This document shows, in pieces, positions 43,766-52,816 of a DNA stretch of 64,000 bases (position 1 is its first letter; each line of letters starts with the position of its first letter). Source of the stretch: DASRWT01 sp963748485 (GTDB lineage Bacteria > Methylomirabilota > Methylomirabilia > Rokubacteriales > CSP1-6). Location: positions 62,001-126,000 of the forward strand of contig CAVVJF010000022.1 in the NCBI GenBank assembly GCA_963748485.1, read 5' to 3'. The position numbers and the translations under genes were made by a program. The notes under the pieces were generated by a model. That model saw only the letters and a list, made by a program, of their open reading frames with translations. It was not told the DNA's origin and did no database searches.

Positions 43766-43850
43766 AGTCCGGTCCGAGGGCCGCCGGACCGTCGATCGCC
43801 CGCGGCATCGTGGGACAGGCCCAGCCCATTCTCGTCGGGCAGCTGGCGCT

Positions 43851-45143
43851 GTGGCCTTCGCGGTGGTGGACACGGTGCTCACCGGTCATGCCTCCGCCGT
43901 GGACCTCGCGACGATGGGCCTGGGGCTGAGCGTCTACTCCACCGTGTTCGTCGGCCTGCTGGGGGCGGTGAGCGCGCTCAACCCCATCATCGCCCAGCAC
44001 TACGGCGCCGACCGCTACGCGGCGATCGGCGTCGCCTACGTGCAGGGGCTGTGGATGGCGCTGATCCTGTCGGCGGTCGGCTTCGTCGTGCTCGCCTTCC
44101 CGCAGCTCTGGCTGGTGTGGCTCCACGCCCCGCCCGAAGTGGAGGCGCTGGTGACGCAGTACCTCCGCGTGCTGAGCCTCGGCCTGCCCGGCTCGCTCCT
44201 GTTCCGCGCCATCTATTCTCTCAACACCGCGGTTTCTCGGCCCCGCGTCGTCATGGCGCTGCAGCTCGTGGGTCTCGGCCTCAAGATCCTCCTCAGCTAT
44301 GCGCTGATCTACGGCGCGCTGGGCCTTCCGAGCATGGGGGCGGTCGGCGCCGCCCTCGCCTCCGTGCTGGTGTTCTGGGCCCTCTTCGCCATGGGCATCG
44401 CCTACATGTGGCGCGACCCGTTCTATCGTCGTTTCACGATCCATTGGGTTGGGCCGCGCTGGCGCATCCTGCGTGAGCTGTTCGCGCTCGGCATCCCCAT
44501 GAGCCTCTCCTACACGCTGGAGGCGACGTCCTTCACCGTGATCACGCTCCTCGCGGCGCGGCTCGGGACGACCGTGATGGGCGGCCATCAGGTGGTGGCC
44601 AACATGGCCGCGGTCTGCTTCATGATCCCGCTGTCGCTCTCCATCGCCACCGCCACCCTCACCGCCCAGTCCATCGGCGCGGGTGATGGGCGTCGGGCGC
44701 GCGCCACCGCGCTGACCGGCATGCAAATGGGTGCGGTCGTCGCCGTCGCCACCGTGACCGTGGTGTGGGCGCTGCGGGACGGCATCGTGCGGCTCTACAC
44801 GAGCGACCTCGGGGTGGCGACGATGGCCTTGACGCTGATCCCGTATCTCGCCGCCTTTCACCTTTTCGACGCGTTGCAGACGGTGGCCAGCTTCGTCCTG
44901 CGGGCCTACAAGATCGCGGTGGCACCCACGGTCGTGCACGCGGTGGCGCTATGGGGGATCGGCGTGTTCGGCGGCTATCAGGTGGCCTTCCGCGGGGGTT
45001 GGGGGCCGTCTTGGGGGATCGCGGGGATGTGGATGATGCAGGCCATCGCGCTGGCCCTGGCCGCGCTGCTCCTCGTCACCTACTATCTCGCCTACTGCGC
45101 GCGGCCGTCGCTTTCCAGCCACCCACCCCCGAGCGCCTTGTAG
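43851..45143 (+). CDS. MATE family efflux transporter, probably frameshifted near the 5' end
   Basis: The readable frame from GTG 43851 gives 430 residues with about eleven membrane helices: AFAVVDTVLTGHASAVDLATMGLGLSVYS, AQHYGADRYAAIGVAYVQG, MGAVGAALASVLVFW and ALGIPMSLSYTLEATSFTVITLLAARLG are MATE motifs. In another frame just upstream (43810-43851) the DNA reads GQAQPILVGQLAL, exactly the normal MATE helix 1 start that should precede AFAVVDT. One missing base in GCGCTG(A)TGGCC would join them. So either the assembly lacks a base or the gene is broken. Cation-driven multidrug export is the family role. The 3' end overlaps the opposing OMF gene by 52 nt. Confidence 0.85.
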   Translation: MAFAVVDTVLTGHASAVDLATMGLGLSVYSTVFVGLLGAVSALNPIIAQHYGADRYAAIGVAYVQGLWMALILSAVGFVVLAFPQLWLVWLHAPPEVEALVTQYLRVLSLGLPGSLLFRAIYSLNTAVSRPRVVMALQLVGLGLKILLSYALIYGALGLPSMGAVGAALASVLVFWALFAMGIAYMWRDPFYRRFTIHWVGPRWRILRELFALGIPMSLSYTLEATSFTVITLLAARLGTTVMGGHQVVANMAAVCFMIPLSLSIATATLTAQSIGAGDGRRARATALTGMQMGAVVAVATVTVVWALRDGIVRLYTSDLGVATMALTLIPYLAAFHLFDALQTVASFVLRAYKIAVAPTVVHAVALWGIGVFGGYQVAFRGGWGPSWGIAGMWMMQAIALALAALLLVTYYLAYCARPSLSSHPPPSAL

Positions 45144-46492
45144 AGCCGGACCACCGCGAGCAGCTCGTCGCGCTGCAGGCGGATGAGCCCGAGCTCCGAA
45201 TCGAACAGCTGGCGCTCGGAATCGAGCACTTCGAGATACGTGGTCACCCCGTTTGTGTAGCGGAAGTTCGCGAGCCGGGTAGTGTCTCGCGCGGCTACCG
45301 CCAGCGCTTCCTGCTGGACCCGCGCCTCGCGCCGCTTGCGATACTCGACCAGCGAGTCCGAGACGTCGCGAAACGCCCCGATGAGCGCCAGCTGGTACTG
45401 GAGCATGGCCTCTTCGGCGCGGGCCTGCGCCGACTCGACCCCGGCGGTCACGCGCCCCGCGTTGAAGATCGGCACGGTGAGCGAGGGGAGGAGAGCGAAG
45501 ATGCCCTGGGGGCCATACATCTGGCCGTTCACCATGAGGCCGCCCGCCCCCACCGAGCCCGACAGGAACACGCGCGGGAAGTAGTCGGACTTCGCGACCC
45601 CGATGCGCGCAGTCGCCGAGTGGAGGATCTCTTCCGCCTGCTGCACGTCGGGGCGGCGCTCGAGCAGCCGCGATGGTACGCCCGCCGGCAGCGCGGTGAC
45701 GGCCACCTGCGCGCGCAGCTCCCGGCCCCGCGGCACCGGAGCGGGCGGCCGGCCGAGCAGGATGCTGATGGCGTTCTCGGTCTGCTCGATCTGTCGCTCG
45801 ATGTCGGGCACCGACTGCGCCGCCCCCGCGACCAAAATCTCGGACTGGCGCACGTCGATGAGGCCAGAAACCCCGCCCGCTTCACGACGCCGGACGAGCG
45901 TGAGCGACTGGGTCCGTGAATCGAGGGTGCTCTGGGCGATCTGGAGCTCCTCGTCGAGCGCCCGGAGCAGGAAATAGGCCGACGTCAGGTCCGAGACGAA
46001 CGTGGTGATCACGAAGCGCGCGCCGTACTCGGTGGCGAGCAGCTCCGCGCGCGAGGCCTCGGAGCCCCGCCGGAAGCGGCCCCAGAGGTCGAGCTCATAG
46101 GCCAGATCGAGCCCGCCCGAGGGGGCGAGCGTCTCCCGCGTCTGCAGCGGCGCGAGTGTTCCCTCTATCCGCTGATACGGAGCGCTCACGAAGCCCCGGG
46201 CCTCGGGGAACTGGAAGGAGCGGGCGATGGTGACCTGGGCGCGCGCGTCGAGGATGCGCGCCGCCGCGATTCGCACGTCGTAGTTGCGCGCCAGCCCCTC
46301 GCGGATGAGCGCCTGGAGGGTCTCGTCGGGGAAGATCTGCCACCATGCCTGCTCGGCGAGCGAGGGCTCGGTGGGCGCCGCCGTCGCGCCGCGAAACTCC
46401 CGCGGCGTGTCGATCGGCGGCCGCGCGTAGTCGGGGCCCACCGTGCAGGCCGCGAGCAGGAGGGCGGGAGCGAGCCGCGCGAGCCGCCTCAT
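45092..46492 (-). CDS. RND efflux outer membrane lipoprotein (NodT/OprM family)
   Basis: 466 residues. Lipoprotein signal with lipobox LLAAC (cysteine near 16), then TVGPDYARPP, typical of NodT proteins. Two outer-membrane-factor repeats with long helices (ILDARAQVTIARSFQFPEARGF; RRPDVQQAEEILHSATARIGVAKSDYFPRVFLSGSVGAGG). Trimerises into the TolC-like channel of the tripartite pump. ATG overlaps the permease stop by 4 nt. Third gene of the operon. Confidence 0.93.
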   Translation of the reverse strand: MRRLARLAPALLLAACTVGPDYARPPIDTPREFRGATAAPTEPSLAEQAWWQIFPDETLQALIREGLARNYDVRIAAARILDARAQVTIARSFQFPEARGFVSAPYQRIEGTLAPLQTRETLAPSGGLDLAYELDLWGRFRRGSEASRAELLATEYGARFVITTFVSDLTSAYFLLRALDEELQIAQSTLDSRTQSLTLVRRREAGGVSGLIDVRQSEILVAGAAQSVPDIERQIEQTENAISILLGRPPAPVPRGRELRAQVAVTALPAGVPSRLLERRPDVQQAEEILHSATARIGVAKSDYFPRVFLSGSVGAGGLMVNGQMYGPQGIFALLPSLTVPIFNAGRVTAGVESAQARAEEAMLQYQLALIGAFRDVSDSLVEYRKRREARVQQEALAVAARDTTRLANFRYTNGVTTYLEVLDSERQLFDSELGLIRLQRDELLAVVRLYKALGGGWLESDGRAQ

Positions 46493-49400
46493 GAGTGCTC
46501 CGCCGGCTTGGCCATCGCCGGCGGCGCGGCCACCGCGGGCTTCTTGCGCCCGAAGCGCAGGGTCTCCACGAAGGTGAAGTTGCCGGGAATCAGGAACACG
46601 CCGAGCGCGGTGGCGATCAGCATGCCCCAGAACACCGAGGTGCCCATGACGTTCTGCGACGCCGCTCCCGCGCCGCTGGCGAGCATGAGCGGCACCACGC
46701 CGAGGATGAAGGCGAACGCGGTCATCAGGATGGGCCGGAACCGGAGACGGGCGGACTCGATGGCGGCCTCCCCCGCCGGCATCCCCTCGTCGTACTTCAG
46801 CTTGGCGAACTCGACGATCAGGATGGCGTTCTTGGCGGCGAGGCCGATCAGCATGATGTTGCCGACCTGGACGTAGACGTTGTTGTCGTAGCCCATGAGC
46901 CAGACGCCGAAGCTCGCGCCGAGCACCACCGTGGGGGCGGCGAGCAGCACCGCCCAGGGCAGGCGCCAGCTCTCGTACATGGCGGCGAGAAGGAGGAACA
47001 CGAACACGATGGCGAGGATGAAGGTCGGCCCCGCCGGGGGCGCCACCTTCTCCTGGTAGGACAGCGAGGAGTAGGCGAAGCCCATCTCCTTCGGCATGTT
47101 GGTCCGGAACACTTCCTCGAGCGCGGCAAGCGCCTGGCCGGAGGTGAAGCCGGGCGCGGGCGCGCCGGAGACCTCCACGGAGCGGAACAGGTTGAAGCGC
47201 GTCGTGATCTCGGTGCCGGCGGTGGACGTGATCGTCAGCAGCGTGGAGAGGGGGATCATGGTCCCCGTGCTCTTGCTCCGCACGTAGATCTGGCCGATGT
47301 CCTCGGCCCGCCGCCGGTAGTCCGCCTCCGCCTGCACGTACACACGGTAGAGCCGCCCGAAACGGTTGAAGTCGTTGACGTAGGCGGCGCCCATGGCGGT
47401 GGACATCGCGGCGAAGACGTCGTCGATCGGCACCCCGAGGCTCCGTGCCTTCTCGCGGTCGAGGTCTACCTTCACCTGCGGGTAGCTCGGGTCGAACGAG
47501 GTGAAGAGGCTGGCGAGCTCAGGGCGCTGGCGGGCCGCGGCGAGGAACCGGCGCGTCTCCGCTCCCAGCTCGTCCACCGAGAGGGTGCCGCTCCGGTCCT
47601 GTAGCAGCATCTTGAATCCGGCGGACGCGCCGAACCCCGAGATGGTGGGGATGTTGAAGGGGAAGATGATGGCCTCGGGGATCTGGGCGAACTTGGGACG
47701 GAGGGAGGCCATGATCCCGGTGACGTGGAGCTCCTTGCCGTGCCGCTCTTCCCAGGGCTTGAGTCGAACGAACACGGTGCCGAAGTTCGGCTGATAGGTG
47801 GCGGTGACCACGCCGTACCCGCCGACCGAGGTGCTCGCGTCGACGCCGGGCGCCTTCGCGATGATCTCCTCGACCATCGTGAGGACCCCCGCCGTGCGTT
47901 CGAGCGACGCGCCCGGCGGAAGCTGCACGTTGACGCCGAATATGCCCTGGTCCTCCTCGGGGATGAACCCGGCGGGGAGGGCGCTGGCGAAGAGGCCGGC
48001 CCCCACCGCTACCACTACGACCAAGAGAATCGTGAGCACCGACCGGCGCACGAGCAGGCCCGCGACCCCGATGTAACGGCTGGTCGCCTTGTCGAACACC
48101 CAGTTGAAGCCGCGGAAGAAGGCGCCCAGCGGACCCCAGGAGATCCCGTGACTGCCCGGTTTCAGGAACATCGCGCAGAGCGCGGGGGTGAGCGTCAGCG
48201 CGTTGAAGGCCGACAGGAGCACGGAGATGGCGATGGTCAGCGCGAATTGCTGATACATCCGCCCGGTGAGGCCTCCCAGGAAGGCGACCGGCACGAAGAC
48301 GGCGGACAGGATGAGGGCGATGCCGACGACCGGCCCCGACACCTCCTTCATGGCCTGCACGGTGGCCTCTCGCGGCGGGAGTCCGTGCTCCATGTGATGG
48401 ATCACCGCCTCCACCACCACGATGGCGTCGTCCACCACGATGCCGATGGCGAGCACGAGCCCGAACATCGACAGTGTGTTCACCGAGAAGCCCAGCATGG
48501 GGAAGAAGATGAACGTGCCGATGATCGACACCGGGATGGTCAAGAGCGGGATGATGGTCGCCCGCACCGACTGGAGGAAGATGAAGACCACGATCGTCAC
48601 GAGGATGAGCGCCTCGACGAAGGTCTTCACGATCTCGTGGATCGACGCCTCGACGGCCGGGGTGGTGTCGTAGACGATCTTGTAGTCCATGTCCGGCGGG
48701 AAGATGCCCTGCTGCTGCTTCATGGTCTCGTAGATCGTGTGCGCCGCCTTGAGCTGATCCGCGCCCGGCAGGAGGTACACCGCCATGGTGCCGGCGGGCT
48801 TGCCGTCCAGACGCCCGAACGAGTTGTAGTCCTGCGCCCCCAGCTCCGCGCGCCCGATGTCGCGGATGCGCACCTGGGAGGCGCCCTCCGTCCCCCGGAT
48901 GATGATGTTCTCGAACTCCTCGGTCGATACGAGCCGGCTGGGAGCGGCCACCGTGTAGGTGAATTCCTGGTCCTTCGGAGTGGGTGCCCCGCCGACTTTC
49001 CCGGCGGGGGCCTGGAGGTTCTGCTCCTTGACCGAGTTGATCACGTCGGCGGGCGTCAGCCCCAGCTTGGCGAGCTTGTCGGGCCGTATCCACACCCGCA
49101 TGCCGTAGTCGGCGCCGCCGAACAGATCCACCTGAGCGACGCCGGGAATGCGCAGGAGCTGATCGCGAATGTTGATGCCGCAGTAGTTGATCAGGTAATT
49201 GGCGTCGTACGACCCGTTGGGCGAGTAGACGGAGATGAGCATCAGGATGCTCGGGCTCTGCTTCTTCACCGTCACGCCCTGGGCGTTGACCTCCTGGGGA
49301 AGGCGGGCCTGGGCCGAGGCCACCCGGTTCTGGGTGAGCACGTTGGCGGTGTCCTGATCGATCCCGACCTGGAAGTTCACCTCGAGGGACATGCGGCCGT

Positions 49401-49653
49401 CGCTCGTGTTCGAGGACTGCATGTAGATCATCTTGTCCACGCCGTTGACTTCCTGCTCAATCGGCGTGGCCACGGACTGCTCCACCGCTAGCGCGGAGGC
49501 GCCGGGATAGTTCGCGATCACCTTGATGGTGGGGGGGGCGAGGAAGGGATACTGCTCGAAGTTGAGGCTGCTGAGAGTGTAGACGCCCATGAGCACCATC
49601 AGGATCGAGATGACGATCGCGACGATGGGGCGGCGGATGAAGAACTGGGCCAC
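46489..49653 (-). CDS. RND multidrug efflux permease (HAE1, AcrB/MexB-like)
   Basis: 1054 residues, full length. MAQFFIRRPIVAIVISILMVLMGV is helix 1; helix 4 has the proton-relay aspartates in GIVVDDAIVVVEAV at Asp408-Asp409, matching AcrB Asp407-Asp408. PSPTIKV-like porter domains, GGLTGRMYQQFALTIAISVLLSAFNALTLTPALCAMFLK and C-terminal NVMGTSVFWGMLIATALGVFLIPGNFTFVE complete the fold. Inner-membrane trimer driven by the proton gradient. Starts 3 nt after the adaptor stop. Confidence 0.96.
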   Translation of the reverse strand: MAQFFIRRPIVAIVISILMVLMGVYTLSSLNFEQYPFLAPPTIKVIANYPGASALAVEQSVATPIEQEVNGVDKMIYMQSSNTSDGRMSLEVNFQVGIDQDTANVLTQNRVASAQARLPQEVNAQGVTVKKQSPSILMLISVYSPNGSYDANYLINYCGINIRDQLLRIPGVAQVDLFGGADYGMRVWIRPDKLAKLGLTPADVINSVKEQNLQAPAGKVGGAPTPKDQEFTYTVAAPSRLVSTEEFENIIIRGTEGASQVRIRDIGRAELGAQDYNSFGRLDGKPAGTMAVYLLPGADQLKAAHTIYETMKQQQGIFPPDMDYKIVYDTTPAVEASIHEIVKTFVEALILVTIVVFIFLQSVRATIIPLLTIPVSIIGTFIFFPMLGFSVNTLSMFGLVLAIGIVVDDAIVVVEAVIHHMEHGLPPREATVQAMKEVSGPVVGIALILSAVFVPVAFLGGLTGRMYQQFALTIAISVLLSAFNALTLTPALCAMFLKPGSHGISWGPLGAFFRGFNWVFDKATSRYIGVAGLLVRRSVLTILLVVVVAVGAGLFASALPAGFIPEEDQGIFGVNVQLPPGASLERTAGVLTMVEEIIAKAPGVDASTSVGGYGVVTATYQPNFGTVFVRLKPWEERHGKELHVTGIMASLRPKFAQIPEAIIFPFNIPTISGFGASAGFKMLLQDRSGTLSVDELGAETRRFLAAARQRPELASLFTSFDPSYPQVKVDLDREKARSLGVPIDDVFAAMSTAMGAAYVNDFNRFGRLYRVYVQAEADYRRRAEDIGQIYVRSKSTGTMIPLSTLLTITSTAGTEITTRFNLFRSVEVSGAPAPGFTSGQALAALEEVFRTNMPKEMGFAYSSLSYQEKVAPPAGPTFILAIVFVFLLLAAMYESWRLPWAVLLAAPTVVLGASFGVWLMGYDNNVYVQVGNIMLIGLAAKNAILIVEFAKLKYDEGMPAGEAAIESARLRFRPILMTAFAFILGVVPLMLASGAGAASQNVMGTSVFWGMLIATALGVFLIPGNFTFVETLRFGRKKPAVAAPPAMAKPAEHS

Positions 49654-49656
49654 CGT

Positions 49657-51015
49657 CTAGCCTCCGGAGGCCGGCTTGGCGGGCGCCGGCGCTGCCGGCT
49701 GGACGGCCGGCTTGACCGCCGGCGCCTGCTCCGCCTTGACCTGCGCGCCCGGCCGGACCTTCTGCATCCCTTCGACGATCACACGCTCGCCGACGGCAAG
49801 CCCCTTCGTGACGATGGTCGAGTCGTCGATGCGCTCATCGAGCGTCACCGGCTTGAGCACGACTTTGTCGTCGGCGCCGACCACGAACACGATCTTCGTC
49901 CCCTGCTGGTCCATGACGGCGCGCTGGGGCACCAGCATCGCCGCGGCCCGCTCTTCGACGATTCCCCGCACGCGGCCGAACTGGCCGGGGCGGAGGATCT
50001 TCTGCGGATTCGGGAACGCGGCGCGCACGCCGATCGTTCCCGTCTTGGCGTCAACGCCCCGGTCCACGAACGCGATGCGGCCCTTGTGGGGGAACTCGCT
50101 CCCGTCCGCCAGGAGCAGGGTCAGGACGGCGCCGCTGCCCTCCACGCGTCCCGACTCGCCGAGGCGAAGCCGCGGCGCCAGCCTCAGATAGTCCACTTCC
50201 GCGATCGAGAAGTCCGCGTAGATGGGGTCGATGCTGGAGACGGTGGTGAGGACGGTGGGATCGGACTTGCCGACGAGGTTGCCGCGGTCCACCTGCACCT
50301 TGCCCGCCACGCCGGTGACGGGAGACTTCACCGTGGTGTAGTCGAGGTTCAGCTGAGCCTGGATGACGGACGCCCGGGCCGAGCTGACGGCGGCCTCGGA
50401 GAGCTGGATCTGGGTGCGCTGAGCCAGCTCGGCGTCCTTGAGCTCGGCCTCCGACGCTGCCACGCCGGCCGCCGTGACCCTTTCCTGCGAGAGCGCGGTG
50501 TCGAGGTCCTGCTGGGGGATGGCCCGGGCCTCGGCGAGCGGCCGGTACCGATTGACGTCCTGCTGGGACTTGCCGTGGTCGGCCTTCCGCTGATTGAGCG
50601 TGGCGCGGTAGCGGTCCACCACGGACGCGTCTCGGGCGCGGGTCAGGTCGGCCTGGGCCTTGGCCAGCTGGGCGCGCGCCGTCTCCAGGGCGGCCGCGTA
50701 CTCCTCACGCTGGATGACGAAGAGGGTTTGGCCCTGCTTGACCTCACTGCCTTCCTTGAATTGCACCTCTTCGAGCACTCCGGCCACACGCGCGCGCACC
50801 TCGATGGTGGGCACGGCCTCAGTGCGCGCCGTGTACTCGCGGAAGATGGGGACCGCCCGCTGCTCGACCACAGCGACGATGACGATGGGTGGCGGCGGGG
50901 CCTGGGCCGGCTTGGCTCCCTTCGCCCCGTCGCACCCGAGAGTGGCCCCGAGCAGGAGGAGTCCGAGCATGCATGCCGTCCCGCGGTGAACTCCCAACCA
51001 GCGCTTGTTTGTCAT
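49657..51015 (-). CDS. RND efflux periplasmic adaptor lipoprotein (AcrA/MexA-like)
   Basis: 452 residues from ATG 51015 (AGGAG 5-6 nt upstream; the frame is open further up but lacks a site and would cross the operator). Lipoprotein signal with LGATLGC. EYTARTEAVPTIEVRARVAGVLEEVQFKEGSEVKQGQTLFVI is the lipoyl half, then a coiled-coil hairpin, second lipoyl half (NLDYTTVKSPVTGVAGKVQVDRGNLVG), beta-barrel and membrane-proximal domain. The C-terminal tail is Pro/Ala-rich. First gene of adaptor-permease-channel. Confidence 0.94.
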   Translation of the reverse strand: MTNKRWLGVHRGTACMLGLLLLGATLGCDGAKGAKPAQAPPPPIVIVAVVEQRAVPIFREYTARTEAVPTIEVRARVAGVLEEVQFKEGSEVKQGQTLFVIQREEYAAALETARAQLAKAQADLTRARDASVVDRYRATLNQRKADHGKSQQDVNRYRPLAEARAIPQQDLDTALSQERVTAAGVAASEAELKDAELAQRTQIQLSEAAVSSARASVIQAQLNLDYTTVKSPVTGVAGKVQVDRGNLVGKSDPTVLTTVSSIDPIYADFSIAEVDYLRLAPRLRLGESGRVEGSGAVLTLLLADGSEFPHKGRIAFVDRGVDAKTGTIGVRAAFPNPQKILRPGQFGRVRGIVEERAAAMLVPQRAVMDQQGTKIVFVVGADDKVVLKPVTLDERIDDSTIVTKGLAVGERVIVEGMQKVRPGAQVKAEQAPAVKPAVQPAAPAPAKPASGG

Positions 51016-51122
51016 GAACGCTCCTGCGGCGGTGAGGGTGCCGTGCCCGACCCGCGGGTATGATGGCACACCTCTCCCGTGGTGTCCGGGCGAGCCTCTC
51101 ACCCGGCCCGCCCCCGGTGCCA

Positions 51123-51138
51123 TTGGACCTTGGTCCAA
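51123..51138. promoter_or_regulatory. Perfect 16-bp palindrome upstream of the RND operon (candidate operator)
   Basis: TTGGACC-TT-GGTCCAA, 108 nt before the adaptor ATG, in the 158-nt gap after the aspartate decarboxylase gene. A degenerate copy occurs at 57350-57365 upstream of the next operon. Size and symmetry suit a TetR- or MerR-type dimer. Confidence 0.6.
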
Positions 51139-51173
51139 GCGCCGGCCTCCCGGCCCGCTGGAAGTCCGAGCCC

Positions 51174-52784
51174 CTACGCCTTCGGCGCTCGCTTCGAGGC
51201 CTCGTAGGTGTCCCGGTAGCCCCGCGCGATGGCGCGCACGCCCCGCCCGATGTCGTCGTAGACGTCGTCTCCGAGATTGGCCAGGGAGACGCGCAGCGAC
51301 CAGTCCGGCGCCTCGAAGCCGCCGCCGTTCAAGAGCACGATCCCCTGGGTCTCGGCCAGACGGAAGGCGAGGTCGAGCGGATGGACGTTCTTCTTGAGGT
51401 ATGTTACGGCTTCCTCGCCGATGTTCTTGCGCGCCCAGAACTCGAAGTCGATGAGGGCGTAGTAGGCGTTGAACAGCGGGTTGGGCGGGACTTCCAGGTC
51501 GAGACCCTCCAGCAGGGCATGCGCGCGCCGGTGCACGATCTCCATGCAGGCCTTCTGGTAGCGCTTCTCCACGTCCATCAGCTCGGCGAGGGAGAACATG
51601 GTCATCATGACCTGCTGGGGCAGCGACAGGCCGGCGGTGTGGTTCAGCCCGACGTCGCGGCTGTCCGCCACGATCCGGTCGATGAACTTGATCTTCCTCG
51701 GTTCGAGGGTGAGGGCGCCGTAGCGCTTGTCCAGCGCCTTGAGCGGGTCGCCGGTGTGCTTGGCGATCATCTTGTCGTAGATGTTGTCCTCGTGCAGCGC
51801 GATCACGCCCAGCCGCCAGCCGGTACAGCCGAAGTACTTCGAGTACGAGTAGACGCCGATGGTGTTGTGGGGCAGCTCGCCCAGCAGCGACCGGAAGCCG
51901 GGCACGAAGGTCCCGTATACGTCATCGGTCAGCAGCATCAGGTCCGGACGCTTCGTCTTCACCAGCGTCGCGATCTTGCCGATCGACTCCTTGCTCAGCG
52001 CGATCCCGGTGGGATTGCCGGGATTGACGAGGAAGAAGGCCTTGATCTTGGGATCCTCGAGTTTCTTCAGCTCGGCGTCGGTGGGTTGGAAGCGGTTCTC
52101 CTGCGGCGACGCGATGTTGACGACGTTGAGGGCGTAGTCTTCGAGGTGCGTCATCTCGAGGTACGGCGTGAAGATGGGCGTGCCGAGCGCGATGGTATCG
52201 CCCGGCACGAGCAAGCGATTGGCTTTGAGCGACTTGAAGAGATAGCACATCGCGGCGGTGCCGCCCTCCACCGCGTAGAGGTCGAACTTTCCGGTCGGAC
52301 GGGGGCTCCCGCACACCGCCCACTGGATGTACTCATGCACGATGCGTTCGTTGTGGACGAGCATGCGGTCGGGAACGGGATAGTTGTCGCCGATGATCGA
52401 GTCCACTAGCTCGTGGACGAAGGCGTCGGCGTCGAACTTGAACTCCTTGACCGCGAACGGGACCATCTTGGCGAGGAACGCCGCGCCCGGCGCGTCGGCG
52501 TGCTTCGCGAGCCAGCCCTCCAGGCGGCCGGCGATTCCCGATGCCGCCGGCATGCCGGCGACGCCCGCCGGATGCTCCATCACGCGCCGGGCCTCGGTGA
52601 GGGCGAACTGGCCCAGGAGGAAGAAGCCCTCGCGGGGTTCGGTGGCGATCCAGTTGGGGTTGCCGCGGCCGGCGTTGAGGAAGGCGGTCTGCGTCGTCTT
52701 CGACGTCTTCTTGGCGAGCTTGATCAGCTCGTCCTTGATCTCGAACGGCCCCATCTTGTCGAACTGCGTCAGGTCAATGGCCAT
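51174..52784 (-). CDS. aspD: Bifunctional aspartate transaminase/aspartate 4-decarboxylase (AspD)
   Basis: 536 residues, the unusual length of AspD rather than ordinary aminotransferases (about 400). FLNAGRGNPNW is the AspD N-terminal signature. The PLP lysine is Lys316 in YSYSKYFGCTGWRLGV, with FFLVNPGNPTG and DDVYGTF upstream. It removes the 4-carboxylate of L-aspartate to give alanine and CO2, consuming a cytoplasmic proton. Follows AspT by 32 nt. Together they form the aspartate/alanine cycle. Confidence 0.93.
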   Translation of the reverse strand: MAIDLTQFDKMGPFEIKDELIKLAKKTSKTTQTAFLNAGRGNPNWIATEPREGFFLLGQFALTEARRVMEHPAGVAGMPAASGIAGRLEGWLAKHADAPGAAFLAKMVPFAVKEFKFDADAFVHELVDSIIGDNYPVPDRMLVHNERIVHEYIQWAVCGSPRPTGKFDLYAVEGGTAAMCYLFKSLKANRLLVPGDTIALGTPIFTPYLEMTHLEDYALNVVNIASPQENRFQPTDAELKKLEDPKIKAFFLVNPGNPTGIALSKESIGKIATLVKTKRPDLMLLTDDVYGTFVPGFRSLLGELPHNTIGVYSYSKYFGCTGWRLGVIALHEDNIYDKMIAKHTGDPLKALDKRYGALTLEPRKIKFIDRIVADSRDVGLNHTAGLSLPQQVMMTMFSLAELMDVEKRYQKACMEIVHRRAHALLEGLDLEVPPNPLFNAYYALIDFEFWARKNIGEEAVTYLKKNVHPLDLAFRLAETQGIVLLNGGGFEAPDWSLRVSLANLGDDVYDDIGRGVRAIARGYRDTYEASKRAPKA

Positions 52785-52816
52785 GGTGATCTCCTGAAGG
52801 CGCTAGCGACGCGCCC

